Part shown: piece by piece, positions 1 through 6,680 of the stretch
Position numbering within the stretch: the stretch's first letter is position 1
Layout of the letters: the number at the start of each line of letters is the position of its first letter
Source of the DNA: Candidatus Omnitrophota bacterium
Lineage (GTDB): Bacteria > Omnitrophota > Omnitrophia > Omnitrophales > Danuiimicrobiaceae
DNA: 14,053 nt
Assembly: GCA_016206955.1 (NCBI GenBank)
Contig: JACQQO010000062.1
Coordinates: forward strand, 1 to 14,053
Direction: 5' to 3'
Translations under genes and position numbers: made by a program
Notes under the pieces: model-generated
Told to the model about the DNA's origin: nothing
The model's input: only the letters and a program-made list of their open reading frames with translations
Database searches by the model: none

Positions 1-2
1 AT

Positions 3-644
3 CGCGAGTTTGAAGGCTCTACGATCCGGGAGTATTTGAGAGAAGCCTATCGGACGATATCGCAAAGTTTTGGTTTTTACCCAAGAAATAAAATTCCAGT
101 ATTATTTTATGATCGTGATGAATTTGAAACTTTGTACGGCAAGCTTCCCCATTGGTTGGCCGCCATGTATGACGGCAAAATTAGGCTCCCGGTTTATACG
201 GGGGATCGAACTCCAGCTGATTTGAAGGCATTCATTTATCACGAATTGGCACACGCTTTTGTTTTGAGCCTCAGTGAAATGAAGTGTCCTGTATGGCTTA
301 ACGAAGGCATGGCTCAATACTTTGAAAATCAAGTGCGGCCTATCCAGATGAGAGGTTTGGAGCTTGCGGTTCAAAATCAATCGTTGATCCACATGGATGA
401 ATTGTTGTTTAAGGAGTTTTATAAGGTGCCGTCCCACGATATGGTCACTTTGTATTATTTGGAGGTGTTTTCTCTTACAGCTGAAATGATTAACCGGTTT
501 GGAATGTACAAGATGAAACTGCTTTTGGCCGAACTCGGAAAGGGCAAACCTCTTTTTGAGGCTTTTGAGAAGGTGTTTGGCCGCACGTTTAAGGATTTTT
601 CAGGGGATTGGCAGCGCGATTTAGAGCGCCGCTACAAAACATGA
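3..644 (+). CDS. Peptidase-MA-like zinc metallopeptidase, C-terminal part (5' truncated by window)
   Basis: The frame is open from the first bases, so the true start lies upstream. A TTG at 36 is possible, but family-like sequence (REFEG, IREYL) precedes it. The zinc motif HELAH is encoded at 240-254, followed about 17 residues later by NEGMAQYFE, whose glutamate is the expected third zinc ligand. HExxH plus a downstream NEG glutamate is the gluzincin arrangement of peptidase MA (PF13485-like). In this family the catalytic domain often follows TPR repeats or a signal peptide, which would lie outside the window. The substrate is unknown. The remaining ~120 residues are helical with no membrane segment. 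The gene ends 64 bases before the rplU promoter and is probably a separate unit. The family call is firm; any specific function is not. Confidence 0.8.
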   Translation, partial: REFEGSTIREYLREAYRTISQSFGFYPRNKIPVLFYDRDEFETLYGKLPHWLAAMYDGKIRLPVYTGDRTPADLKAFIYHELAHAFVLSLSEMKCPVWLNEGMAQYFENQVRPIQMRGLELAVQNQSLIHMDELLFKEFYKVPSHDMVTLYYLEVFSLTAEMINRFGMYKMKLLLAELGKGKPLFEAFEKVFGRTFKDFSGDWQRDLERRYKT

Positions 645-707
645 TCTCTGTTATTTTCTTTAAGTGCTTCATTTTAAATAGGTTATAAGGCTGTTTTAAT
701 AAGCCCT

Positions 708-736
708 TTGACTTCTAAATCAAATTCATTTAGAAT
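708..736 (+). promoter_or_regulatory. Sigma70-type promoter for rplU-rpmA
   Basis: TTGACT at 708-713 and TAGAAT at 731-736 are separated by exactly 17 bases, a near-consensus housekeeping promoter. Transcription should start near 742-743. That leaves a leader of only about 17 bases before the ATG at 760 and would place a TTG at 745 almost at the transcript end, which supports the ATG as the L21 start. There is little room for a leader regulatory structure. Confidence 0.7.
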
Positions 737-759
737 CACCAACCTTGCAGGTAACTCAG

Positions 760-1095
760 ATGAATCCATATGCCATTGTATTAGTAGGTTCTCGTCAATA
801 TCAGGTCGAGGAAAATACGGTTTTTGAAGTAGAAACACCGGCTCCTGCTAAAGGCGAAAGTTCAGACGCAAAGGAGTTGAAGCTAAATCAGGTGCTTTTG
901 CTTCAAGAAAACGGAAAAGCAAAGGTAGGCCAGCCTTTTGTTCCTAAGGCTTCTGTGACCTGCGAAGTTCTAGGGACAGTGAAATTACCCAAGGTCATTT
1001 CTTTTAAATTTAAGAGGCGGAAAAATTCCAGGCGCAAGAGGGGTCACCGTCAAACTGTTGTTCGCTTGCGGGTTAAAAGCATTCAAGCGGGGTAA
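760..1095 (+). CDS. rplU: Large ribosomal subunit protein bL21
   Basis: This 111-residue protein binds 23S rRNA in the 50S subunit. It opens MNPYAIVLVGSRQYQVEE, matching the family pattern M-YAI-x-x-G-x-(K/R)QY-x-V, and ends in the usual basic block KFKRRKNSRRKRGHRQ. It is slightly longer than typical bL21 (about 103 residues) because of a loop around PAPAKGESSDAKE. The ATG at 760 is preferred over a TTG at 745 because homologues begin at this point, an AGGT lies 7 bases upstream, and the inferred transcription start falls near 742. rpmA follows after three bases, the conserved L21-L27 pairing. Confidence 0.95.
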   Translation: MNPYAIVLVGSRQYQVEENTVFEVETPAPAKGESSDAKELKLNQVLLLQENGKAKVGQPFVPKASVTCEVLGTVKLPKVISFKFKRRKNSRRKRGHRQTVVRLRVKSIQAG

Positions 1096-1098
1096 ATT

Positions 1099-1344
1099 AT
1101 GGCGCATACAAAAAGTCAGGGAAGTACCACCAATGGTCGCGATTCTAACCCGCAGATGCTGGGTGTCAAAGCCTATGGCGGCCAGCGGGTTCATGCGGGG
1201 ACTATCATCGTAAGACAGAGAGGAACACGATTTAAGCCGGGGAGGTATGTGGCACGCGGCGCTGACGATACGCTTTTTGCCCTTCGCGATGGCATCGTGC
1301 AATTTAGGCCGAATCGAACTGTTCATTTAGTTCTAAATAATTAA
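1099..1344 (+). CDS. rpmA: Large ribosomal subunit protein bL27
   Basis: An 81-residue protein of normal family length. It begins MAHTKSQGSTTNGRDSNPQ and contains the diagnostic GGQRVHAGTIIVRQRGTRF and DDTLFAL segments. In known ribosomes the flexible N-terminus of bL27 reaches towards the peptidyl transferase centre. The expected Gly pair (KKGGGS) is KSQGS here, a mild deviation. No Firmicutes-type cleavable N-terminal extension is present. The purine-rich end of rplU (GGGG) supplies the ribosome-binding region. A strong terminator follows, so rplU-rpmA appears to be a two-gene transcript. Confidence 0.96.
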   Translation: MAHTKSQGSTTNGRDSNPQMLGVKAYGGQRVHAGTIIVRQRGTRFKPGRYVARGADDTLFALRDGIVQFRPNRTVHLVLNN

Positions 1345-1371
1345 ATTCGAAAAAATTGGGGTTTAAAAAAG

Positions 1372-1408
1372 GCTGAGAAGGGTAAATAAGGCCCAACTCA
1401 GCTTTTTT
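1372..1408 (+). terminator. Intrinsic terminator after rpmA
   Basis: GCTGAG (1372-1377) pairs with CTCAGC (1397-1402), with an inner GGG (1380-1382)/CCC (1392-1394) pairing, directly followed by six T residues (1403-1408). An A run at 1365-1370 gives the reverse strand some terminator character too. It separates rplU-rpmA from obgE. No clear obgE promoter is visible in the 15 bases after it, so obgE may depend on read-through or on a promoter not recognised here. Confidence 0.75.
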
Positions 1409-1423
1409 ATTTAGGAATGAGGA

Positions 1424-2398
1424 ATGATATTTATCGATGAAGTTACCATCGTGGTCCGCTCCGGGCAAGGGGGGCGCGGATGCGAAAGTTTTATTAAACG
1501 TGCGGATCACAAACGGATTCCGAATGGAGGAGATGGTGGAGATGGGGGAGATGTAATTCTAAGAGCGGATCCTCAAACCGGAGATTTATTTGCGCTTAAA
1601 TCGAAGCGTATTTTCGAAGCCGAAGGCGGTGGAGCTGGAACTCGGAATAATAAGTACGGGCGAAAAGGTTCAGATCGAGTGGTGAAAGTTCCTTGCGGTA
1701 CAACTATCTTCAACAAGAAAGATCATCTCTTGATTCGGGATTTGGTCCACTCGGGAGAAGAAGTGATAGCTGTAAAAGGTGGTAAAGGCGGCTATGGGAA
1801 TCATGCCGGTTATTCGGCGACTCAAGGTGGTGCAAGCCAAGAGCTTGAACTTTTAATTTCATTCAAGATCATCGCGGATATTTTTTTGGTCGGGCTTCCC
1901 AATTCTGGAAAGACGACGTTACTCAAACGATTAACTGGAGCGGGCGTTTTAGAAACGGAATATCCTTTTGCCACCAAATCGCCACAAATGGGAACTTATC
2001 GGAGTCAGTTCAACCGGCTTCGGATCTGCGAACTTCCGGCTATTTATCAAGCTTCTGGCGAAGGACGCGGCCTTGGCACCCATTTTTTGAAACATTTGGA
2101 ACGGGCTCAGCTTATTTTCTTGGTTTTGGATCCTCAATCTGAATTTTCAACTGATCTGGAATCAGGTTATAATATCGTGATAGATACAATTCGGCATTAT
2201 AATCCTGCTTTTGCAGAGATTCCGCGCTTTTTGGTGGTGAATAAGTCCGATCTTTTGCCGAAAGGTGCCGAGAAACAAAAACTTTTCCCCGCGAAAGAAA
2301 GGGTTTTTTTTATTTCTGCAAAATCGGGAACTGGCGTCAGTCGGCTGATGTCCGCCGCGCAAAAATTTTTAGGGATTCTTCATGAGGCACGAACTTAA
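1424..2398 (+). CDS. obgE: Obg family GTPase with divergent switch motifs
   Basis: 324 residues. The glycine-rich Obg fold covers about 1-150 (MIFIDEVTIVVRSGQGGRGC, then NGGDGGDGGDVILRAD), followed by a G domain. G1 is GLPNSGKTT (157-165), G4 is NKSD (273-276) and G5 is SAKSG (298-302). Obg proteins act late in 50S subunit assembly and in stress signalling. Two core motifs differ from the family: G2 reads YPFAT (180-184) instead of YPFTT, and G3 reads ELPAIYQAS (203-211) instead of D-x-PGLIEGA, so the DxxG aspartate and glycine are both replaced. The linker between Obg and G domains (NHAGYSATQGGASQELELL) is shorter than usual, and there is no C-terminal OCT domain. The ATG at 1424 has AGGA 7 bases upstream. 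The end overlaps proB by 17 bases. Confidence 0.92.
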   Translation: MIFIDEVTIVVRSGQGGRGCESFIKRADHKRIPNGGDGGDGGDVILRADPQTGDLFALKSKRIFEAEGGGAGTRNNKYGRKGSDRVVKVPCGTTIFNKKDHLLIRDLVHSGEEVIAVKGGKGGYGNHAGYSATQGGASQELELLISFKIIADIFLVGLPNSGKTTLLKRLTGAGVLETEYPFATKSPQMGTYRSQFNRLRICELPAIYQASGEGRGLGTHFLKHLERAQLIFLVLDPQSEFSTDLESGYNIVIDTIRHYNPAFAEIPRFLVVNKSDLLPKGAEKQKLFPAKERVFFISAKSGTGVSRLMSAAQKFLGILHEART

Positions 2399-3491
2399 AC
2401 GGGCGAAACGTTGGGTGATTAAAGTGGGTACCAGTTCGCTTACCACGAACGAGGGACATTTTTCCTTAACTCAGTTGGAACATATTGTTTTGCAGGTGAT
2501 AAGCCTTCTCAAGGAAGGTATTCAAGTCGTTCTGGTGAGTTCAGGGGCCATTGCCCTCGGAATGGATACGTTCAAAAAAACAAAACGGCCTTCTTCCTTG
2601 CCGGAACTTCAAGCGTGCGCCGCCATTGGTCAAGGGAAATTGATGAGAGCTTATGAAGCTTTATTTTTGAATGCTGGTTTCCATGCGGCTCAAATTCTTC
2701 TGACGCGTGATGAAATTCAAGTGCGGGAACGTTTCGTGAACGCCAAAAATACGATCGAGACGCTTATTGAAATGGGAGCGGTTCCCATTGTGAATGAGAA
2801 CGATACGGTGGCAACGGAGGAAATTCGCTTTGGGGATAATGACATTTTGGCCGCTCATGTGGCCAGTATGATTGGAGCAAGCCTTTTGATTTTTCTAAGC
2901 GATATCGACGGCCTTTATTTGAAGGATAAAACTTTGATCAGACAAATCCATTCGCCCGAAGAGTTGACGGAATATACCGCTCATATTTATCCCAAACGAA
3001 GCGAGAAAACCGCAGGCGGCATGAAGGCCAAATTGGAAGCTGCCCGAATGGCCATGCGTTCCGGCATTCCGATTGTTTTGGCCAATGGGCGTGACGAACG
3101 CGTTGTAGAGCGCATATTAAAAGGGGAAGAAGTGGGTTCTTTATTTGTTCCGAATGAGCGACGGACCAGTGCAAAGAAAAGGTGGCTTGAACATTCCGCT
3201 CCTTCGAAAGGCATGATCATCGTTGATCAAGGAGCACACCGTGCTTTGAAGGAGTCTAAAAGAAGTCTTCTTTCAAGTGGCGTCGTCCGCTCGTCTGGAA
3301 ATTTTAAATTGGGAGACGTGGTCGAATTAGCGGATGAGGAAGGCCGCATCTTTGCCCGAGGCATGATTAATTATTCGCGTGAGGAAGTTGAGAGAATCAA
3401 AGGTAAAAGAGCGAAAGAGATTGATTCCATTTTGGGATACAAGCGGACAGACGAACTAATTCACCGAAATCATTTGGTTTTTTTGGGATAA
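2382..3491 (+). CDS. proB: Glutamate 5-kinase
   Basis: ProB phosphorylates glutamate with ATP to gamma-glutamyl phosphate, the first step of proline synthesis in the cytoplasm. The 369 residues match the classical two-domain length (E. coli about 367). The amino-acid kinase domain shows KVGTSSL (14-20), SSGAIALG (53-60), NENDTV (138-143), FGDNDILAA (150-158), SDIDGLYL (173-180) and KTAGGMKAKLEAAR (209-222). A PUA domain covers about 275-360 (from GMIIVDQGAHRALKE to ARGMINYSREE). The family is usually feedback-inhibited by proline at the kinase domain. The start at 2382 lies inside the end of obgE with AGGG 7 bases upstream, so translation is probably coupled. proA follows after three bases. 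Confidence 0.96.
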   Translation: MRHELKRAKRWVIKVGTSSLTTNEGHFSLTQLEHIVLQVISLLKEGIQVVLVSSGAIALGMDTFKKTKRPSSLPELQACAAIGQGKLMRAYEALFLNAGFHAAQILLTRDEIQVRERFVNAKNTIETLIEMGAVPIVNENDTVATEEIRFGDNDILAAHVASMIGASLLIFLSDIDGLYLKDKTLIRQIHSPEELTEYTAHIYPKRSEKTAGGMKAKLEAARMAMRSGIPIVLANGRDERVVERILKGEEVGSLFVPNERRTSAKKRWLEHSAPSKGMIIVDQGAHRALKESKRSLLSSGVVRSSGNFKLGDVVELADEEGRIFARGMINYSREEVERIKGKRAKEIDSILGYKRTDELIHRNHLVFLG

Positions 3492-3494
3492 AAT

Positions 3495-4751
3495 ATGAAA
3501 CTGACAAAGCAACTTACCCAATTGGCCGAAGACTCTCAGAAGGCCTCCCGTGTTTTGGCCGAACTTCTTTCAAAAAAGAAGCGCAAGCTTTTGAATGAAG
3601 TTGCCCACCATTTAAAAAGATCCGCGAGCCAAGTCATCAAGGCGAATCAAAAGGATTTGGAAAGTGCAAAGCAGATGAAACTCACAGATGCGATGATTGA
3701 CCGCCTTAAACTTGATTCAAAACGGATTGAACAAATGGCAAAGGCAGTTTCAGAAGTGGCCAAGCTCGATGATCCGATTGGAAAAGTGCTGAAATCGTGG
3801 CGGCGTCCGAATGGCCTTCGAATTCAGAAAGTAACCGTTCCTTTGGGCGTCATTTTGATTATCTACGAATCTCGTCCCAATGTTACTTCAGAGTGCGCTT
3901 CCTTGTGCCTTAAAAGTGGGAATGCCGTTCTCTTGAGAGGCGGAAAGGAAGCTTTTCATTCCAACCAAGCGATTGTTCGTGTGTATCAGAACGTGTTGCG
4001 GCGTTACGGAATTCCTAAAGCTTCCGTTTCTCTCATCCCGACGCTGGATCGACGAGCCATTGATGAACTTTTGAAACTGGAACATCTGATCAATTTGGTG
4101 ATTCCGCGCGGCGGTGAAGCCTTAATTCGGCGTGTGGCGCGGCATGCCCGAATGCCCGTGATTAAACATTATCATGGTATTTGTCATGTTTATATTGATC
4201 GCGATGCTGACTTGAAAATGGCTTTAAAGATCGCTTTCAATGCCAAATGTCAACGAGTTGGAGTTTGCAACGCCATGGAAACCCTTTTAGTCCACAAGGA
4301 CGTTGCCTCAAAATTTCTGCCTCCTTATGGACAAATGCTTCGGGACGCGGGTTGTGAGATTCGGGGCGATCAAACGACCCAAAAATGGCTGCCCGGGATT
4401 AAAAAAGCGACGGAGGAAGATTGGCGGACTGAATATTTGGATAAGATTCTTTCCATCCGCGTCGTGCGGGATATCGATGAAGCCATCCGGCACATTCAAA
4501 CTTACGGTTCGGCTCACACGGATTCCATTGTTACTCGAAATCCAAAGACGGCGCGAAAATTTGTTTCCAAGGTGGATTCTTCCTCCGTCATGGTGAATGC
4601 CTCTACGCGATTTTCCGACGGAAATGAATATGGCTTTGGGGCTGAGATCGGCATTTCGACCGACAAAGTCCATGCGCGAGGTCCGATGGGGCTTGAAGGG
4701 TTGGTTTCCTATAAGTATGTCGTCCACGGCACCGGTCAAATTCGAACTTAA
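3495..4751 (+). CDS. proA: Glutamate-5-semialdehyde dehydrogenase (gamma-glutamyl phosphate reductase)
   Basis: ProA reduces gamma-glutamyl phosphate with NADPH to glutamate-5-semialdehyde, the second step of proline synthesis, and receives its labile substrate from ProB. The 418 residues equal the usual length. Family segments include PLGVILIIYESRPNVT (116-131), SGNAVLLRGGKEA (141-153), VIPRGGEALI (202-211), the catalytic cysteine in QRVGVCNAMETLLVH (Cys258), and the C-terminal NASTRFSDGNEYGFGAEIG and ARGPMGLEGL. The substitution RVGVC for the common RPSVC is conservative. GGGA upstream of the ATG overlaps the proB end. proC, the last pathway enzyme, is not in the window. Confidence 0.97.
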   Translation: MKLTKQLTQLAEDSQKASRVLAELLSKKKRKLLNEVAHHLKRSASQVIKANQKDLESAKQMKLTDAMIDRLKLDSKRIEQMAKAVSEVAKLDDPIGKVLKSWRRPNGLRIQKVTVPLGVILIIYESRPNVTSECASLCLKSGNAVLLRGGKEAFHSNQAIVRVYQNVLRRYGIPKASVSLIPTLDRRAIDELLKLEHLINLVIPRGGEALIRRVARHARMPVIKHYHGICHVYIDRDADLKMALKIAFNAKCQRVGVCNAMETLLVHKDVASKFLPPYGQMLRDAGCEIRGDQTTQKWLPGIKKATEEDWRTEYLDKILSIRVVRDIDEAIRHIQTYGSAHTDSIVTRNPKTARKFVSKVDSSSVMVNASTRFSDGNEYGFGAEIGISTDKVHARGPMGLEGLVSYKYVVHGTGQIRT

Positions 4752-4754
4752 ATC

Positions 4755-5345
4755 ATGCCGAAACGTCCTTTGCGAATTGGCGTCTTAGGCGGAACCTTCG
4801 ATCCGATTCACGAAGGGCATTTGGCTTTGGCGCGCGCCGCAGTCGAAAAATTACGGTTAGATCGTTTAATCTTCATCCCCGCTTTCCAACATCCATTGAA
4901 AGACAAGGAAGAACAAACGGTGGCATCCCCTCAAGATCGATTTGAAATGGTAAAATTGGCAATCAAAGATGAACTGAAATTCGAGGTTTCCGATTTTGAA
5001 TTAAAACGCAAGGGGATTTCTTATACGGTGGATACGCTCCGTCAGTTGCGGAGTCAATTCCCAAAGCCGAATGAAATTTTTTTTATCACGGGAGGCGATT
5101 GGGGAAAAACATTAGATCAATGGAAAGATATCGAAACCATTTTTTCATTGGCTCATTTTGTGGTGGCCAAGCGTCCGGGCTTTGATATCAAAAATCTGCC
5201 GCCGAGAATCGAACTTTTAGATTTCGTTCCTCTAGATGTTTCTTCCACCCAAATTCGCACTTGTTTCAATCAAGGCAAAGATTCAAGTGATTTAGTTCCA
5301 AAATCGGTATTAAACTACATTCATCAAAAAAAGCTCTACCGGTAA
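4755..5345 (+). CDS. nadD: Nicotinate-nucleotide adenylyltransferase
   Basis: NadD joins nicotinate mononucleotide and ATP to deamido-NAD in NAD biosynthesis. The 196 residues carry the nucleotidyltransferase signature GGTFDPIHEGH (12-22), the middle GGDWGKTLDQW (113-123), and the C-terminal SSTQIR (163-168), which contacts the ATP phosphates. No clear Shine-Dalgarno sequence precedes the ATG, but the proA stop is three bases upstream, so coupling is likely. Placing nadD after obgE and proBA is a common order. The usual next gene, rsfS, is absent and a CNNM gene follows instead. Confidence 0.95.
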   Translation: MPKRPLRIGVLGGTFDPIHEGHLALARAAVEKLRLDRLIFIPAFQHPLKDKEEQTVASPQDRFEMVKLAIKDELKFEVSDFELKRKGISYTVDTLRQLRSQFPKPNEIFFITGGDWGKTLDQWKDIETIFSLAHFVVAKRPGFDIKNLPPRIELLDFVPLDVSSTQIRTCFNQGKDSSDLVPKSVLNYIHQKKLYR

Positions 5346-5348
5346 TTT

Positions 5349-6584
5349 ATGACTTATTTGTTTTCTCAACTCATCTCCTTGTTTATCCTCCTTGCTTTCT
5401 CAGCCTTTTTTTCAGGTTCCGAAGCCGCCGTTTTTTCTCTTTCCAAGCTTGAAAAGAAGCGCTTAAGCACCCAGCACCCTCGTGCATGGAAAACAATCAG
5501 TACACTTTTGGAACGGCCTCGCCGCACGTTGATCACCATTTTGATCGGAAATATGGTAGTCAATACAATGGCTACCTTTTTGGCAACGCTGATTGCCCTT
5601 CACCTCTTGGGACCAAGAGGTGTGGTTTGGATCATTCCGTTGTTCACCTTTATTTTGGTTATTATAGGAGAACTGACGCCCAAAGTTTTTGCCGTTCGGC
5701 ATAATGAGTGGTTTGCCTTTTTTTTCGCCTTTCCGCTTGATTTCTTTGCTCGGCTTCTTTTCCCGATTCGCCGGCTCGTCCGCTTAATTGCAGATCGAGT
5801 CCTTTCTATCTTAGTCCATGAGAAAAAAAGCGACGCCGATTTGATTTCTGAAACAGAGCTCATGGCGCTTGCCCGAATTGGTGAAGAAGAAGGGGCCATC
5901 AAGCCAGAAGAAGGGGAGATGATTGAAAATTTAATTCACTTAGGGGATCGGATGGTGCGCGAGATTATGACTCCTCGGACGGATTTGGTGGCGTTTGATA
6001 TTGAAGCAGGACGCGAAAAATTAATTGCTCTGATTGAACAGTTTCATTTTTCCTACGTTCCGGTTTATGAAAAAACGCTCGACCAATTGCTAGGGGTAAT
6101 TTCAACACAGGAATTTATGTTGGATGATCAGAAAAGATTGCGCGAATTGATCGCGCCTCCTTATTATATTCCGGAAACCAAACCGATCGATGAACTGCTT
6201 CAGGAGTTTCAGAAAACGGGGACTCGCGTCGCTGTTTGTGTGGATGAGTACGGTGGGACGGCTGGGCTTGTAACATTGGAAGATATTCTTGAAGAAATTT
6301 TTGGAGAGTTTTACGACGAGTATGCCAAAGCCGACCCCCTGATTAAAACGACCGGCGACGGTGTTTTTTTAGTCCATGGCAAAGTCGGGCTTCATGAATT
6401 AAATGAGTCTTTGGGAATTTCCTTAACTTCCGAAACGAGCGAAACATTAAATGGCTGGTTGCTCGAGCAGTTTGGAAAAATTCCAAAGCCAAATGAATCC
6501 TTTCGATGGGAAGGAATTGAGTTTCAGATCAAAGAAATGTTACGCCAACGCATCCTGAAGGTAGAGATCAGAAAGAAAAAATGA
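5349..6584 (+). CDS. CNNM/CBS/CorC_HlyC domain membrane protein (HlyC/CorC family)
   Basis: 411 residues with the full three-part architecture. An N-terminal CNNM (DUF21) membrane domain covers about 1-155, with hydrophobic segments near 5-22, 62-88, 92-108 and 121-138, and family motifs SGSEAAVFSLSKLEKKRL (22-39) and GELTPKVFA (107-115). A CBS pair covers about 203-322, starting at REIMTPRTDLVAF and including VDEYGGTAGLVTLEDILEE (298-316). A CorC_HlyC C-terminal domain covers about 330-410. Relatives are inner-membrane proteins linked to Mg2+/Co2+ transport; CBS pairs usually bind adenine nucleotides. The older label 'hemolysin' is not supported by anything here. The gene starts three bases after nadD and is followed by a large palindrome and a second CNNM gene. 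Confidence 0.9.
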   Translation: MTYLFSQLISLFILLAFSAFFSGSEAAVFSLSKLEKKRLSTQHPRAWKTISTLLERPRRTLITILIGNMVVNTMATFLATLIALHLLGPRGVVWIIPLFTFILVIIGELTPKVFAVRHNEWFAFFFAFPLDFFARLLFPIRRLVRLIADRVLSILVHEKKSDADLISETELMALARIGEEEGAIKPEEGEMIENLIHLGDRMVREIMTPRTDLVAFDIEAGREKLIALIEQFHFSYVPVYEKTLDQLLGVISTQEFMLDDQKRLRELIAPPYYIPETKPIDELLQEFQKTGTRVAVCVDEYGGTAGLVTLEDILEEIFGEFYDEYAKADPLIKTTGDGVFLVHGKVGLHELNESLGISLTSETSETLNGWLLEQFGKIPKPNESFRWEGIEFQIKEMLRQRILKVEIRKKK

Positions 6585-6601
6585 TCCCACCACCTGCTTT
6601 T
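6584..6601 (+). repeat. Left arm of 18-bp perfect inverted repeat
   Basis: This arm (ATCCCACCACCTGCTTTT) starts on the last base of the upstream CNNM stop codon. It is the exact reverse complement of 6663-6680. The two arms enclose 61 bases holding two further hairpins, so the 97-bp unit can fold as a three-way junction. Confidence 0.9.
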
Positions 6602-6621
6602 GGCCCCATGGGCCAATTTTT
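6600..6621 (+). terminator. Intrinsic terminator-like hairpin between the two CNNM genes
   Basis: TTGGCCC (6600-6606) and GGGCCAA (6610-6616) form a 7-bp stem with a 3-base loop, followed by five T residues (6617-6621). This is a standard Rho-independent terminator shape and would end transcripts of the obgE-to-CNNM operon. It nests inside the larger inverted repeat and overlaps its left arm by two bases, so in RNA it may compete with the long stem. Confidence 0.6.
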
Positions 6622-6648
6622 GTTGATCACAAGTGTATGTAATAAAAA

Positions 6649-6663
6649 TCTGCCTACGGCAGA
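6649..6663 (+). repeat. Small hairpin TCTGCC-TAC-GGCAGA
   Basis: A 6-bp perfect stem with a 3-base TAC loop, placed just inside the right arm of the 18-bp inverted repeat. Palindromic CTGCC...GGCAG units of this kind recall REP-like intergenic repeats. Whether it recurs in this genome cannot be seen from one window. Confidence 0.6.
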
Positions 6664-6680
6664 AAAGCAGGTGGTGGGAT
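6663..6680 (+). repeat. Right arm of 18-bp perfect inverted repeat, containing the start region of the next gene
   Basis: AAAAGCAGGTGGTGGGAT, the exact reverse complement of 6584-6601. It contains the probable Shine-Dalgarno of the second CNNM gene (AGGTGG, 6669-6674) and the first two bases of its ATG (6679). Pairing with the left arm would hide the ribosome-binding site. Confidence 0.9.

Noticed and set aside
681..708. Possible terminator after the peptidase gene (GGCT...AGCC)
   Set aside because: Only a 4-bp stem and a short T run; too weak to call.
745..759. TTG at 745 as the rplU start
   Set aside because: The inferred transcription start is near 742, leaving no leader, and L21 homologues begin at the MNPYAI segment coded from 760.
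4308..4739. 143-codon open frame on the - strand
   Set aside because: Antisense to the conserved C-terminal part of proA; a shadow of codon use.
6623..6651. Promoter for the second CNNM gene inside the palindrome (TTGATC ...)
   Set aside because: No acceptable -10 box lies at 16-18 bases from TTGATC, and the TAATAA present is only 11 bases away.
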